From the NCBI GenBank assembly GCA_947462925.1, contig CANHQP010000013.1, forward strand, positions 1 to 64,000: 64,000 nucleotides of DNA, in the 5' to 3' direction. The notes beneath the pieces are model-generated. The model saw only the letters and a list, made by a program, of their open reading frames with translations. It had not been told where the DNA came from and made no database searches. Origin of the DNA: Flavobacteriia bacterium (GTDB lineage Bacteria > Bacteroidota > Bacteroidia > Flavobacteriales_D > Crocinitomicaceae). Shown here piece by piece: positions 1 through 8,841 of this stretch. Position 1 is the stretch's first letter. Each line of letters starts with the position of its first letter. A program made the position numbers and the translations under genes.

Positions 1-68
1 TGATTAAAAAAGAACTCTGAAGAGCAATATAATAACTTCTTAACCTAATATCAGTTCCAATAAAAAAA

Positions 69-102
69 GCGATTACGAAAAATCGAAACTTTTCATAATC
101 GC
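69..102 (-). terminator. intrinsic terminator-like hairpin
   Basis: A 13-bp inverted repeat (69-81 with 90-102) has one C/A mismatch on the plus strand that becomes a G-U pair on the minus strand. It is followed on the minus strand by seven T (plus A at 62-68). It probably ends minus-strand transcription coming from the AMP nucleosidase side. Confidence 0.6.
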
Positions 103-143
103 CTTTAAGAAATACTTTTGAAAAAGTCATCCTTTTTCAGTGC

Positions 144-188
144 CCTCAATTTGATTTGAGGTCCTTTTTTTGTGTATAAAAAAAGGAC
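144..188. terminator. double hairpin downstream of AMP nucleosidase
   Basis: Two adjacent inverted repeats lie here. cctcaa/ttgagg (144-149, 156-161) is followed by a T run on the plus strand. A perfect 11-bp palindrome (161-171 with 178-188) has a 6-nt loop and arms rich in A or T. Either could terminate transcription. The rest of 1-231 shows no gene. Confidence 0.5.
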
Positions 189-231
189 AGTGAAAATTTC
201 ACCATCCTTCACATATTGTTTGACTTCAAGA

Positions 232-1002
232 TTAGAATCTCAAGTGTTTTACAGTATCTCCGTTATTGATTAATTGTTTCAGCGATAAGATTCCCATGGC
301 TAAATGTCTGTCAACAAATTCTGATGTCACTTTTGAGTCGCTTTCAGATGTTTTTACGCCTTCAGGAATCATTGGTTGGTCAGAAACTAAAAGCAATGCT
401 CCTGTTGGGATTTTATTGGCAAAACCTACGGTGAAAATTGTCGCCGTTTCCATATCAATCGCCATCGCGCGAATGGAATTTAAATATTCTTTAAACGAAT
501 CGTCGTGTTCCCAAACTCTTCTGTTTGTTGTATAGCAAGTGCCTGTCCAATAATCGTAACCAGCATCGCGAATGGTAGTTGAAATCGCTTTTTGCAAAGC
601 AAATGCTGGTAATGCAGGAACTTCAGGCGGAAAATAATCATTGCTTGTTCCTTCGCCTCGAATGGCTGCAATTGGCAAAATTAAATCACCCACTTCGTTT
701 TTCTTCTTCAAACCGCCACATTTACCCAAGAACAAAACTGCTTTTGGTTTGATGGCTGAAAGTAAATCCATTACTGTTGCTGCAGATGCACTTCCCATTC
801 CAAAATTGATTAGCGTAATTCCATTTGCAGTAGCACATTGCATGGGTTTGCCAATTCCTTTGATTTCAACTTGATTTTCGTCAGCAAACTTGGTGACGTA
901 GTTCAAAAAGTTACACAGAATAATGTAAGATCCGAAATTTTCAAGAGACTCACCTGTATATCTAGGTAGCCAATTGTCTACGATTTCTTTTTTCGTTTTC
1001 AT
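232..1002 (-). CDS. amn: AMP nucleosidase
   Basis: 256 aa, cytoplasmic. It is predicted to hydrolyse the N-glycosidic bond of AMP to adenine and ribose 5-phosphate. The nucleoside phosphorylase fold is visible: a Gly-rich segment around residues 67-97 (NFGMGSASAA, then FLGKCGG), the ribose-binding MET at 184-186, and a late SDQPM segment whose D208 is the usual purine-binding/catalytic acid. At about 256 aa it is the short Bacteroidota form, lacking the N-terminal regulatory domain of the 484-aa E. coli Amn. It stands alone on the minus strand with hairpin terminators downstream. The family call is strong; the choice of AMP over other nucleotides rests on family resemblance. Confidence 0.9.
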   Translation of the reverse strand: MKTKKEIVDNWLPRYTGESLENFGSYIILCNFLNYVTKFADENQVEIKGIGKPMQCATANGITLINFGMGSASAATVMDLLSAIKPKAVLFLGKCGGLKKKNEVGDLILPIAAIRGEGTSNDYFPPEVPALPAFALQKAISTTIRDAGYDYWTGTCYTTNRRVWEHDDSFKEYLNSIRAMAIDMETATIFTVGFANKIPTGALLLVSDQPMIPEGVKTSESDSKVTSEFVDRHLAMGILSLKQLINNGDTVKHLRF

Positions 1003-1039
1003 GAAATGATTTTAAAGGTTTGCGCGATAGTAAAAAGCA

Positions 1040-3259
1040 CTAATTTTTAATGATTTTTACTGTTTGATGTTTGTTTTTAGATTCAATCATCAACTGGTAA
1101 ACGCCAGACGCTAATTCTGCTAATTCAATTTTTTTGCTTGAATTTCCAAGTTCCAAATCAATTTTTTGCACTTCTCTACCCGTAACATCTGTTAAGTGAA
1201 CAGTCGTTTTTGTTATGGTGGTGATATTGATTAGCATAAAGTCATTTGAAGGATTTGGATAAATAGACTGCAATTCAAAATCAGTGTCTTGCACAATAGG
1301 TAAAGCCTCAGTGATTTGGATATTTCCTTGATATGCTTTGAAATTTTGTTTGGTAGCAGTAACAAGAAGCGGTAAATTAGAGCTTAGAGCTGGAAGTGTA
1401 AAATTTGCAATCCCAGCATTTACAATACTTGTAGCTAATAAAGTATCGTTTTGAGAGATGGCAATGGTAGCTTGGTCTTGGTTGCAATTTACTGAAAGCT
1501 GTGTTTCACTTTGAGCAATTTGGGTAACATGATTCACAACCAATTCTTGAGTAGTTTTATTCCTGAAGACAACAGAAGGATCACCAAAAAACACCCAGGT
1601 TTGCATCACTTCGTCTCCATCAGGACCAGAATAATTTTCCATCATACTCAATTGCGCATTGTAAAATAACCCACCAAGAGTAATTTTTTTATTGTTTTGA
1701 TATGATTCAGTTAAAATAGCAGTCATTTCATCTTGCGTCTGCATTGGTGGTGCCCAAGACATGAGAATTGACGAACCACAAGCTCCAATTGCACCAGTTG
1801 GTGTTCCGTTTTTACTCGCTCTTAACCAAGTTTCAGACAAACAAGTTCCATAAATAAAAGTGCCATTATTGCAAGCTACCGAGACAACAAAAGGATATTT
1901 TCCATTATTTGTTGCATTGTTTACATTGAGTGAAGTGAAACTTCCTGTTACCATTTCATTGATGTCACCATGTCCAGTGTAATTAAGCAGTCCAATCCCA
2001 CTGTTTAAAGCTGGAAGAATAATGGTCGCATTTGGACTTCCAGCAGCGTCTTGTTCGCCATGGGTTCCATCGTAAAATTCATATACCTGATTGTAACCAT
2101 AATTAGTCAATTGGTTTCCAATATTTCGCAAATGTAACCAGTCTACTTCATTGTCATCACCTATTCCTGCTCCTTCACTTGATCCGATTCCCATGGCATT
2201 GGTCATCCAATCTCCCGTCGCAGGACTTTTTTCATATTCCAAGACACGGTCAACCATGTTTTTGATTTGTGCTGTATCGCCTGAAAAGCGACCAACGAAC
2301 AATTCAGGAAATAAATCTGTACCAGCTAGTTGACCAAAGTATGTGTCACTGATTATTTCTTCACCTCCAGTAGTTCCATAGATGTATGCGGGAATTTCTG
2401 TGTGGTCACCAACCAATAATAGATAAAGTAAATTTGGGTTGTTGTTGTATTCACTTAAGATGTAATTTTTAATCGAATTGGCCGAATTTCCTGTAATTGA
2501 AGTACCAACTATTTTTGTAAAAATTCCTTTTTGATTTTTCCAATTGACAAAGGGTTGCATTGTTTCGATAAGCGAATCAGGACAAATTACCAATAAATCC
2601 CCGTTTTCTTCTATTGCGTTGTATTTTAACGTTTTGGAGTTAAGAAAGAAAGAGTTTTGAAAAGAATTAGTATGCATGTTTGATTCAATCTCATTACTTC
2701 CATCTTGATTTGGAAGGTAATGCAATACAATTTGAATATTTTCATAAACCCTGAGCACTTTCGTTACTGGATTGTATTGATACGGAAATACAGTAACATT
2801 GACGCCTCGTTCAGATCTTAAAATAAAAGGATTTGAAATTTCAGCTAAATTGCCAGGATAGAATTCGTCTTTCGAATACACATCGCCAAATTGATAAGCT
2901 ATTGTTGATGGATCAACATTTCTCTTCAAATTGCCCTTTGATGGTAAAACATTGACATCTTTAATTTCCTTATAACTTTCGTAAATAACTTGTAGTTCAA
3001 CATTTCCTCGATTAGGAATTAAAATTGAGGTGCTAAATTTTGGTAATGATGGTTCAGCAATTTTCTGAGTTGTAATTTTAAAGTTAGATTTGAAATTGAT
3101 GTAATCAAGATTATTTAAAGTAGTTAAGAGTAGTTTTTTGTCATTTAATTTGTGACTAAAAATTGTTTCAAATTCTTTATCTTCAATTATTTGGAAGTCT
3201 TGTGCAAGAACGTAGTTCGAAAGCATTAAAAAGAGAAAGATATTTAAAACAGATTTCAT
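1040..3259 (-). CDS. C25-family (gingipain-like) cysteine protease with T9SS sorting domain
   Basis: 739 aa. It has an N-terminal signal peptide (about residues 1-19, cleavage after VLA), a propeptide-like region to about 210, and a gingipain-type catalytic domain. Catalytic His430 lies in YTGHGD and Cys463 in SVACNNG, the same spacing and context as in gingipains. The final ~75 residues (from SIYPNPSND) form a type A T9SS C-terminal sorting domain ending in KIIKN. The protein is therefore expected to be exported by Sec, secreted by T9SS and attached to or released from the surface. Substrate is unknown. In some members of this family, such as PorU, the protease processes other T9SS cargo; however, the protein here carries its own sorting domain and is shorter than PorU, so it is more likely cargo than PorU itself. 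Confidence 0.9.
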   Translation of the reverse strand: MKSVLNIFLFLMLSNYVLAQDFQIIEDKEFETIFSHKLNDKKLLLTTLNNLDYINFKSNFKITTQKIAEPSLPKFSTSILIPNRGNVELQVIYESYKEIKDVNVLPSKGNLKRNVDPSTIAYQFGDVYSKDEFYPGNLAEISNPFILRSERGVNVTVFPYQYNPVTKVLRVYENIQIVLHYLPNQDGSNEIESNMHTNSFQNSFFLNSKTLKYNAIEENGDLLVICPDSLIETMQPFVNWKNQKGIFTKIVGTSITGNSANSIKNYILSEYNNNPNLLYLLLVGDHTEIPAYIYGTTGGEEIISDTYFGQLAGTDLFPELFVGRFSGDTAQIKNMVDRVLEYEKSPATGDWMTNAMGIGSSEGAGIGDDNEVDWLHLRNIGNQLTNYGYNQVYEFYDGTHGEQDAAGSPNATIILPALNSGIGLLNYTGHGDINEMVTGSFTSLNVNNATNNGKYPFVVSVACNNGTFIYGTCLSETWLRASKNGTPTGAIGACGSSILMSWAPPMQTQDEMTAILTESYQNNKKITLGGLFYNAQLSMMENYSGPDGDEVMQTWVFFGDPSVVFRNKTTQELVVNHVTQIAQSETQLSVNCNQDQATIAISQNDTLLATSIVNAGIANFTLPALSSNLPLLVTATKQNFKAYQGNIQITEALPIVQDTDFELQSIYPNPSNDFMLINITTITKTTVHLTDVTGREVQKIDLELGNSSKKIELAELASGVYQLMIESKNKHQTVKIIKN

Positions 3260-3493
3260 AATGGTCTTATTTTGACACTAAAATACAACAATTAGTTTGA
3301 AAGGAATAATTTTTAATGCTTTTTTGCCTAAGCACGAAAGTAATGAGGTATTTGCCAACGTATAAGTTGTTTTATTTTAACAGTTTTAAAAATATCGTGT
3401 TGTAATTTTAACTTTTTAGTAATGAATTAATATTAAAAACCTGATGTGAATAAAAAAAAACTATTTCGATGGGGTGGATATAAATTTTCGTTG

Positions 3494-3501
3494 TACATTT
3501 G
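3494..3501 (+). promoter_or_regulatory. -7 element of the T9SS protein gene at 3523
   Basis: TACATTTG matches the Bacteroidota -7 consensus TAnnTTTG exactly and lies 21 nt before the ATG. No good TTG lies at the usual -33 distance. Confidence 0.55.
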
Positions 3502-3522
3502 GACAAATTAATTTAAAAAACT

Positions 3523-4434
3523 ATGAGAAAAATTTTACTTTCTGTTTTCGCGTTTGCTGGTGTAAGCGCAACGTCTTTTGGACAAATTGATACTCTTTCT
3601 GAGTTCTTTACAGGTACACCTGCAGTTTATCAAGTTGATGCTGTTGCTCCACTTGATAGTGGTTTTGTTTTTGGAAATAATGCCTTCGGTGATGTTGCTA
3701 AAATCATGAAATTTGATGCTACAACTGGTCTTTCTGGTAGTGGAACTATCAAAAGTGTTTTAGTTGGTATTAGAGCTAAAGTTGATATGGGTGGTTCAAT
3801 CAAAGTTAAAGTTTGGGAATTCTCAAGTACTACTGCTTTGGGTGCTGAACTTGGTTCTATTACAGTTCCTTTGGCACAAATTGATACTAATATCGCTGCA
3901 TACGCATTAGCTGGTGGTGCTCCACGTATTTATAATGTTGCTGTTAACTTTCCAACTGCAATCACTATGCCTGCTTCAGGTGCATTCTTAGTTGGGGTTG
4001 AATTGCCTTCTAACAGTACTGGTGCAATCGCTATGATTAGTAATTCTTTCGGAGATTTTGCTGCTGCAACAACAAACTCTTTTGAATTATGGTCAGACAA
4101 TACTTTACATACAGTTCCTGCTTCATGGGGTGCTGGTGCAACAGCTGCATTGGCTATTTTCCCAGTTGTTAACTACACTGTAGGAATTGATGAGTTGAAC
4201 ATGACTTCTTCAATCTACCCAAATCCAGCTACTAACGAAGTTAACTTTAACTTGAATGGCGTTCAAATGTCAAACATCAAAGTTTACGGTTTAGATGGTA
4301 AAATGATTTTGGATAATGAATTGAATTCAACTTCTGGTCAAATCAATGTTGCTTCATTGAACAACGGAATGTACATTTGTGAGATCACTTCTCAAAATGG
4401 TAATGTTGTTAAAAGTACTTTCGTTAAAAAATAA
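3523..4434 (+). CDS. secreted protein with T9SS type A sorting domain
   Basis: 303 aa. Signal peptide at residues 1-20 (ends SFGQ). The mature part is rich in Gly, Ala, Thr and Val and looks like a beta-sandwich; no enzymatic motif was recognised. From about residue 229 (SSIYPNPATNE) to the C-terminus (STFVKK) there is a typical T9SS type A sorting domain, so it is predicted to be secreted and surface-exposed. Codon choice is strongly biased (GGT, GCT, ACT, AAA) as in highly expressed genes. An exact -7 box lies 21 nt upstream and a very strong terminator 18 bp downstream, giving a monocistronic and probably abundant transcript. Function unknown. Confidence 0.85.
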   Translation: MRKILLSVFAFAGVSATSFGQIDTLSEFFTGTPAVYQVDAVAPLDSGFVFGNNAFGDVAKIMKFDATTGLSGSGTIKSVLVGIRAKVDMGGSIKVKVWEFSSTTALGAELGSITVPLAQIDTNIAAYALAGGAPRIYNVAVNFPTAITMPASGAFLVGVELPSNSTGAIAMISNSFGDFAAATTNSFELWSDNTLHTVPASWGAGATAALAIFPVVNYTVGIDELNMTSSIYPNPATNEVNFNLNGVQMSNIKVYGLDGKMILDNELNSTSGQINVASLNNGMYICEITSQNGNVVKSTFVKK

Positions 4435-4452
4435 TTTTAACTCACTTTTTGA

Positions 4453-4488
4453 AAGTCCTTTCGCTTCGGCGGAGGGACTTTTTTTTTG
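4453..4488 (+). terminator. strong intrinsic terminator
   Basis: A 12-bp stem (4453-4464 with 4469-4480, two G-U pairs) closed by a TTCG tetraloop and followed by a T run to 4488. It ends the T9SS gene that stops at 4434. Confidence 0.9.
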
Positions 4489-4837
4489 CTTTATGTTTAG
4501 ACTTTTCATCTTTTAAAAGACCTTCTCAAAACTCATGTTCCTCAGTCCTTCACCTATTTTTTTACTGTATTAATAACAATTAATCTCCAAAAATACCTCA
4601 CGTTATTTTAAAGGGCACTAATAATTTTAACTTTTAAGACATTAAATTAGCCCTTGTCATTTATTTGATAATCGTGAATGCTTTCAAGTGTTGTTTGGTT
4701 AATTGATTCCTGGTAATTTGTCCTATTTAACAGGGTAGGTGAGCTTGCTGATTAAACTAGGAAAGGTGAATTATTTATTTGTACTTGTCATAGGTTTGGT
4801 TTAAAAAAATGATTTAACAGGCAAAAAATAGTTGAAT
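4489..4837. other. gene-free stretch
   Basis: AT-rich spacer between two convergent terminators. No ORF with coding character, no RNA gene and no clear promoter was seen. There is only a weak imperfect hairpin with aagggc/gccctt ends at about 4610-4655. Confidence 0.6.
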
Positions 4838-4868
4838 AAAAAAAAGCCATTGGAGAACCAATGACTTT
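4838..4868 (-). terminator. terminator of the sigma/membrane protein operon
   Basis: Stem 4843-4853 with 4858-4868 and loop agaa. The A run at 4838-4845 reads as a U tract on the minus strand. It lies 20 bp after the stop of the gene at 4888. Confidence 0.8.
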
Positions 4869-4887
4869 CCTTAAAAGTATAGTGAGC

Positions 4888-6114
4888 TTAATCCTCAAAT
4901 CTTGTTATTGTACCTTGATAGTTTTTAGACTCACCAATTTCAGGTTTTTCTAAATTTACCCTCCAAATATAGGGTGTAGCTGGAGCAATCAATTGTTGCG
5001 TACGTTTGTCTATTCCATCCCAAGGTTCTGATTCACTTTTTGTTTCATAAACCGTTTGTCCAGTCTTCGGATCGATTATTTGCATTGTAAAAGGAATGTT
5101 TCTTTCTAGCAGGGCATAAGGCAAGAAAGTATTTATCTTGGAATTAGAACTTGTTGGAATAAAGCTATTCATTGCCAGTAGATTGTAACTTGATTCACAT
5201 CTAACATTTTTAGTGATTTTACTTTCGCATCCATTTTCAGATTGCAGTGTAAGTGTCACCGCGTGATTTCCTTTGGTAAAGAAATGTGCATCAAAACTTT
5301 TTTCTCTTGAAAGTACAATTCCTTTTTCATTCGTCCAAGTATATTTTGCAGCTGAATTACTAGAGTTTAACGAATTGATGGGTAGTCCTTTGTAAAAGAC
5401 CATTTCTTCGTCGGCATAAAAATCAGCTTTTACTTTTGGAGTAACAGAAAATGCAAATGCTTTTTGAACTTTACCATTTTTCAAGAAGCTAAAGAAATAA
5501 TCACCAGGAAGTAAATCAATGCTTACTTTGGTTTTTTCTTTTATTAGCTTATTAGTACCATTTGAAGAAATAAGATTAAAAGCACCTTCGTTTGCATTGC
5601 TGATTTCAATAATCTCGTTTTCACAATATTTATCTGAAAATTTAGGAAGAATTATTTCGAAATCTGCTGGAGCAAAATCACCTGGATTTGGGATATTAAT
5701 GTTTTCCGCCTTTTTGGGTGGAATGCCATTCAACAGTTCCTTTTCTGCACCATCGTCGTTCGTCGTAGATACATTGTTAGAACCAGAATTTGATTTTACA
5801 TTGGTAGTCGACGCAATTTGTTTAACGTTAGCATTTTTATATTCATTGTTATTTTCATTTGAAATAGGGTTTTCTCCTACATTCAAATTTTTTGTAGTTT
5901 TTGGGCTAGTTTCATTTTTCTGCAACGCAAAAAATGCTGCTACACCCACAATTAAAATGGATGATGCTACCCAAGCCCATTTGAAAGAAGTTTTTACACT
6001 TTTGACAGGAAGCTGTTGATCTAATCTTTTAGACATTGCTTCCCATGCTTTTGGATCATAAGGTGCTTCAATATCTTTCAGACTGTTTTTAAATATTTCT
6101 TCTATTTTGCTCAT
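4888..6114 (-). CDS. membrane protein with PKD- and CHU_C-like domains, putative anti-sigma partner
   Basis: 408 aa from the ATG at 6114, one base after the sigma factor stop; an upstream start inside the sigma gene is less likely. The N-terminal ~40 residues are cytoplasmic-type and resemble the short leader (IEAPYDPKAWEAM) common in Bacteroidota proteins encoded next to ECF sigma factors. One transmembrane helix lies at about 44-65. A Ser/Asn-rich linker follows, then two beta domains: a PKD-like segment (about 215-300) and a C-terminal gliding-motility-associated (CHU_C)-like domain ending in YQGTITRF. It is predicted to sit in the inner membrane with a large periplasmic part. The location suggests an anti-sigma or sensor role, but no classical zinc anti-sigma motif is visible, so this is inference. 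Confidence 0.65.
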   Translation of the reverse strand: MSKIEEIFKNSLKDIEAPYDPKAWEAMSKRLDQQLPVKSVKTSFKWAWVASSILIVGVAAFFALQKNETSPKTTKNLNVGENPISNENNNEYKNANVKQIASTTNVKSNSGSNNVSTTNDDGAEKELLNGIPPKKAENINIPNPGDFAPADFEIILPKFSDKYCENEIIEISNANEGAFNLISSNGTNKLIKEKTKVSIDLLPGDYFFSFLKNGKVQKAFAFSVTPKVKADFYADEEMVFYKGLPINSLNSSNSAAKYTWTNEKGIVLSREKSFDAHFFTKGNHAVTLTLQSENGCESKITKNVRCESSYNLLAMNSFIPTSSNSKINTFLPYALLERNIPFTMQIIDPKTGQTVYETKSESEPWDGIDKRTQQLIAPATPYIWRVNLEKPEIGESKNYQGTITRFED

Positions 6115-6115
6115 T

Positions 6116-6694
6116 CTAATCGAATTTAACAAGTTTTGTTTCTATTATGCGTTGAAGATTTTGTTTTGCTTTGGCTAAATTTGATTTGGAAGTTCCCTCA
6201 CTAATTCCAAGGATTTCAGCGATTTCCTTGTGAGTATATTCTTCCAAAACATATAAATTAAAAACAGTTTTGTAAGCCGGAGAAAGTTTATTAATCGCTT
6301 CCATGGCTATTTCTGCTTTTAAAGTTCTAAAACTTTCAATTTCTGCTTCTTCCATTGGGTTGACAATCTCAGCAACAAAATCAGTATCATTTTCAAACAA
6401 TACAGGCTTTTTCTTGTTTTTTCTGATCGAATCAATGGCAGTGTTTGCAATGATTCTTCTTAACCAACCCTCAAAAGAACCTTTAAAATCAAAAGATTCA
6501 ATTTTTTCAAAGACCTTTATAAATCCATCCTGTAGAATCTCTTGTGCAGAATCATGATCGATGGTGTAACGCAAGCAAACACTTAGCATTTTTCCATAAA
6601 ACATAGCAAATAATTTCTCTTGGGCTTTGCGTTCGTTCTGAATACAGCCTTTGATAATTAATTCTAATTCTACTTTTTTTGTTTCCACATTCAA
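6116..6694 (-). CDS. ECF-family RNA polymerase sigma factor
   Basis: 192 aa. Region 2 runs from about residue 20 to 90 (the LSVCLRYTIDHDSAQEILQD stretch, then the FEGWLRRIIANTAID motif). Region 4, with a helix-turn-helix, lies at about 125-180 (LSPAYKTVFNLYVLEEYTHKEIAEILGISEGTSKSNL). It lacks a region 1 or 3, as expected for ECF factors. It is predicted to direct RNA polymerase to a small regulon. It is the first gene of a two-gene unit with the membrane protein at 4888-6114, separated by one base. That pairing is the usual layout for a sigma factor and its membrane regulator. The regulon cannot be read from this window. Confidence 0.93.
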   Translation of the reverse strand: MNVETKKVELELIIKGCIQNERKAQEKLFAMFYGKMLSVCLRYTIDHDSAQEILQDGFIKVFEKIESFDFKGSFEGWLRRIIANTAIDSIRKNKKKPVLFENDTDFVAEIVNPMEEAEIESFRTLKAEIAMEAINKLSPAYKTVFNLYVLEEYTHKEIAEILGISEGTSKSNLAKAKQNLQRIIETKLVKFD

Positions 6695-6858
6695 CGTTTT
6701 TATGACGCAAGATATTAAGAACGGTTGCCATTGGACAAAGATTGTTAATTCTTATTGACAATTCTATATTTTTCCTAACAAATTAAAGCCTCATAAGCAC
6801 ATTTGTAGTAACTTTAGCGCGTCAATTTTAAAGATTAAATTTTAATACATATATCAAC

Positions 6859-7797
6859 ATGAAAGTAACTGTAGTAGGTGCGGGAAATGTAGGTGCAACT
6901 TGTGCTGATGTTCTTGCCCAAAGAGAAATTGCCAATGAAATTGTTTTATTAGATATCAAAGAAGGTTTTGCTGAAGGTAAAGCGTTGGATATTTGGCAAA
7001 AATCACCAATCAATTTGTATGATTCCAGAACAACTGGTTCTACAAATGATTATTCAAAAACTGCAAATTCTGATGTAGTAGTAATCACTTCAGGTTTGCC
7101 GAGAAAACCAGGTATGTCTCGTGATGATTTGATCGCTACAAATGCTGGAATTGTTAAAACAGTTACTGAAAATATCATTCAACATTCTCCAGATGCGATT
7201 ATCATTATCGTTTCTAATCCTTTGGATGTAATGACATACTGTGCTTATTTGAATGCAAAAGTAGATTCAAGTAAAGTTTTTGGTATGGCTGGAGTTTTGG
7301 ATACTGCGCGTTACAGAGCTTTCTTGGCTGCAGAATTAGGAGTTTCTCCAAAAGATATTCAAGCTGTATTGATGGGGGGTCACGGTGATACTATGGTTCC
7401 ACTTCCTAGATATACAACAGTTTCAGGTATTCCTGTAACAGAATTGATTTCTGAAGAGAAATTGAACGAAATCATCGAAAGAACTAAGTTTGGTGGTGGT
7501 GAAATCGTTAAATTATTAGGTACTTCTGCTTGGTATGCTCCAGGTGCTGCTGCTGCTCAAATGGTTGAAGCGATTGTACGTGACCAAAAAAGAATTTTCC
7601 CAGTTTGCGCGTGGTTGAATGGTGAATATGGTATGAAAGATATCTATTTAGGTGTTCCTGTAGTTTTAGGTAAAAACGGAATCGAGAAAATTATCGAATT
7701 ACAATTGAATGATGCAGAAAAAGCATTGTTAGAAGAATCAGCTGTTGCAGTGAAAAGTGTAATGGATGTTTTGGATAACATGAATGCTAACGCATAA
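6859..7797 (+). CDS. mdh: malate dehydrogenase
   Basis: 312 aa. It interconverts malate and oxaloacetate with NAD in the TCA cycle. The N-terminal Rossmann motif is GAGNVG (residues 7-12). The substrate-binding arginines appear in SGLPRKPGMSRDDL (R81, R87), and the catalytic His175 lies in MGGHGDTMVP. The length and the GGHGDTMVPL motif fit the LDH-like group of malate dehydrogenases common in Bacteroidota rather than the E. coli type. It is monocistronic: a perfect terminator follows 21 bp after the stop. Codon use suggests high expression. Citrate synthase, another TCA enzyme, lies at 58.8-60.1 kb and is not linked. Confidence 0.95.
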   Translation: MKVTVVGAGNVGATCADVLAQREIANEIVLLDIKEGFAEGKALDIWQKSPINLYDSRTTGSTNDYSKTANSDVVVITSGLPRKPGMSRDDLIATNAGIVKTVTENIIQHSPDAIIIIVSNPLDVMTYCAYLNAKVDSSKVFGMAGVLDTARYRAFLAAELGVSPKDIQAVLMGGHGDTMVPLPRYTTVSGIPVTELISEEKLNEIIERTKFGGGEIVKLLGTSAWYAPGAAAAQMVEAIVRDQKRIFPVCAWLNGEYGMKDIYLGVPVVLGKNGIEKIIELQLNDAEKALLEESAVAVKSVMDVLDNMNANA

Positions 7798-7817
7798 TCC
7801 AAAATAAATAATTAAAG

Positions 7818-7851
7818 AAAAGCCGTTAATCTATGGGTTAACGGCTTTTTT
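7818..7851. terminator. bidirectional-looking terminator after mdh
   Basis: Perfect 12-bp stem (7818-7829 with 7838-7849) and 8-nt loop, A-rich before and T-rich after. It mainly serves mdh on the plus strand. Confidence 0.9.
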
Positions 7852-7857
7852 GTGCAA

Positions 7858-7889
7858 TAAAAAAGTCCATGTATTGAAACATGGACTTT
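7858..7889 (-). terminator. terminator of the superoxide dismutase gene
   Basis: 11-bp stem (7862-7872 with 7879-7889). The A run at 7858-7864 gives the U tract on the minus strand. It lies 21 bp beyond the SOD stop. Confidence 0.85.
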
Positions 7890-7910
7890 ACATTTAGTGA
7901 GAAACAAATA

Positions 7911-8510
7911 CTATTTTGCGTCTGCATATTTTTTAGAAACGACCTCCCAATTAATTACATTAAAAAATGCGTTGATGTAATCTGGACGACGGTTTTGATA
8001 ATTCAAGTAGTAAGCGTGCTCCCAAACATCTAAACCTAAAATCGCTGTTCCTTTGCAACCTTCACCCATCAATGGATTGTCTTGGTTTGGCGTAGAACAA
8101 ACTTCTAATTTTCCATCTGTAACGCATAACCACGCCCAACCGGAACCAAATCTTGTTGTTGCAGCTTTTGCAAACTCATCTTTGAAAGCCTCAAAAGATC
8201 CAAAAGTACTATCAATATCAGCTGCTAAAGCTCCCGTAGGATTTCCTCCTGCGTTTGGAGCCATAATTTCCCAAAAAAAGCAGTGATTCCAAAATCCACC
8301 TCCGTTATTTCTAACAGCTGGTTTGTCAGCACAATTTTTTAAAATCTCTTCAATCGATTTTCCTTCTAAATCTGTTCCTGCAATGGCAGCATTCAAGTTG
8401 GTTGTATAAGCATTGTGGTGTTTACTGTGGTGTATTTCCATCGTGCGCGCGTCAATGTGCGGCTCTAATGCATTATATGCATAAGGTAAACTTGGTAATT
8501 CAAAAGCCAT
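7911..8510 (-). CDS. superoxide dismutase, Fe/Mn family
   Basis: 199 aa, cytoplasmic (no signal peptide). It converts superoxide to oxygen and hydrogen peroxide. The four metal ligands can be placed by family pattern: His27 ([12 protein letters not shown]), His76 (FWNHCFFW), Asp161 and His165 ([11 protein letters not shown]). Length equals that of typical bacterial SodA/SodB. Whether iron or manganese is used cannot be decided safely from sequence reading, so no symbol is given. It is transcribed alone: a complete TTG-N19-TACCTTTG promoter lies 36 nt upstream and a hairpin terminator downstream. It converges with mdh. Confidence 0.95.
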   Translation of the reverse strand: MAFELPSLPYAYNALEPHIDARTMEIHHSKHHNAYTTNLNAAIAGTDLEGKSIEEILKNCADKPAVRNNGGGFWNHCFFWEIMAPNAGGNPTGALAADIDSTFGSFEAFKDEFAKAATTRFGSGWAWLCVTDGKLEVCSTPNQDNPLMGEGCKGTAILGLDVWEHAYYLNYQNRRPDYINAFFNVINWEVVSKKYADAK

Positions 8511-8545
8511 AATTATTGTATTTTAAATTTGTATTTTATTTATCT

Positions 8546-8575
8546 CAAAGGTATATTTTAAATTTTATTCTTCAA
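8546..8575 (-). promoter_or_regulatory. promoter of the superoxide dismutase gene
   Basis: On the minus strand, TTG (plus 8573-8575), 19 nt, then TACCTTTG (plus 8546-8553). This is a full match to the Bacteroidota -33/-7 consensus. It predicts a 5' leader of about 30 nt. Confidence 0.8.
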
Positions 8576-8841
8576 ATTGAAAAGTCAAAAAAATCTATCG
8601 GCTTTAAGCTAATAATTGTGAATTTTGATTTTAACTCAATTTGTAAATCCTTTAAATTTATTCAAGTATCTGAAAGTAAATGGTTTGTATTTTGTTTTTC
8701 AAATATTCAATGTTACATTTTTTAATTACCATTGTTTTAGTCGTAACAAAATAGTTTTCTGTTTATTTAACTTTTACATTCTTGAAATTACATCAGTTTT
8801 TTATTTATATTTATCACGAAAATCAAAATAAAATTAACCAA
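8576..8841. other. divergent intergenic region
   Basis: Very AT-rich spacer between the SOD promoter and the lipoprotein gene. A candidate plus-strand promoter is TTG at 8782-8784, then 21 nt, then TATATTTA at 8806-8813, for the gene at 8842. Short reading frames here are F/I/K/L-rich and look non-coding. Confidence 0.5.

Noticed and set aside
5519-6019. 166-codon plus-strand frame opposite the membrane protein gene
   Set aside because: It is a shadow frame of the real minus-strand gene, which has a recognisable domain structure.
8516-8831. Plus-strand reading frames between SOD and the lipoprotein gene
   Set aside because: They are composed of F/I/K/L/N from AT-rich spacer and contain promoters for the real neighbouring genes.
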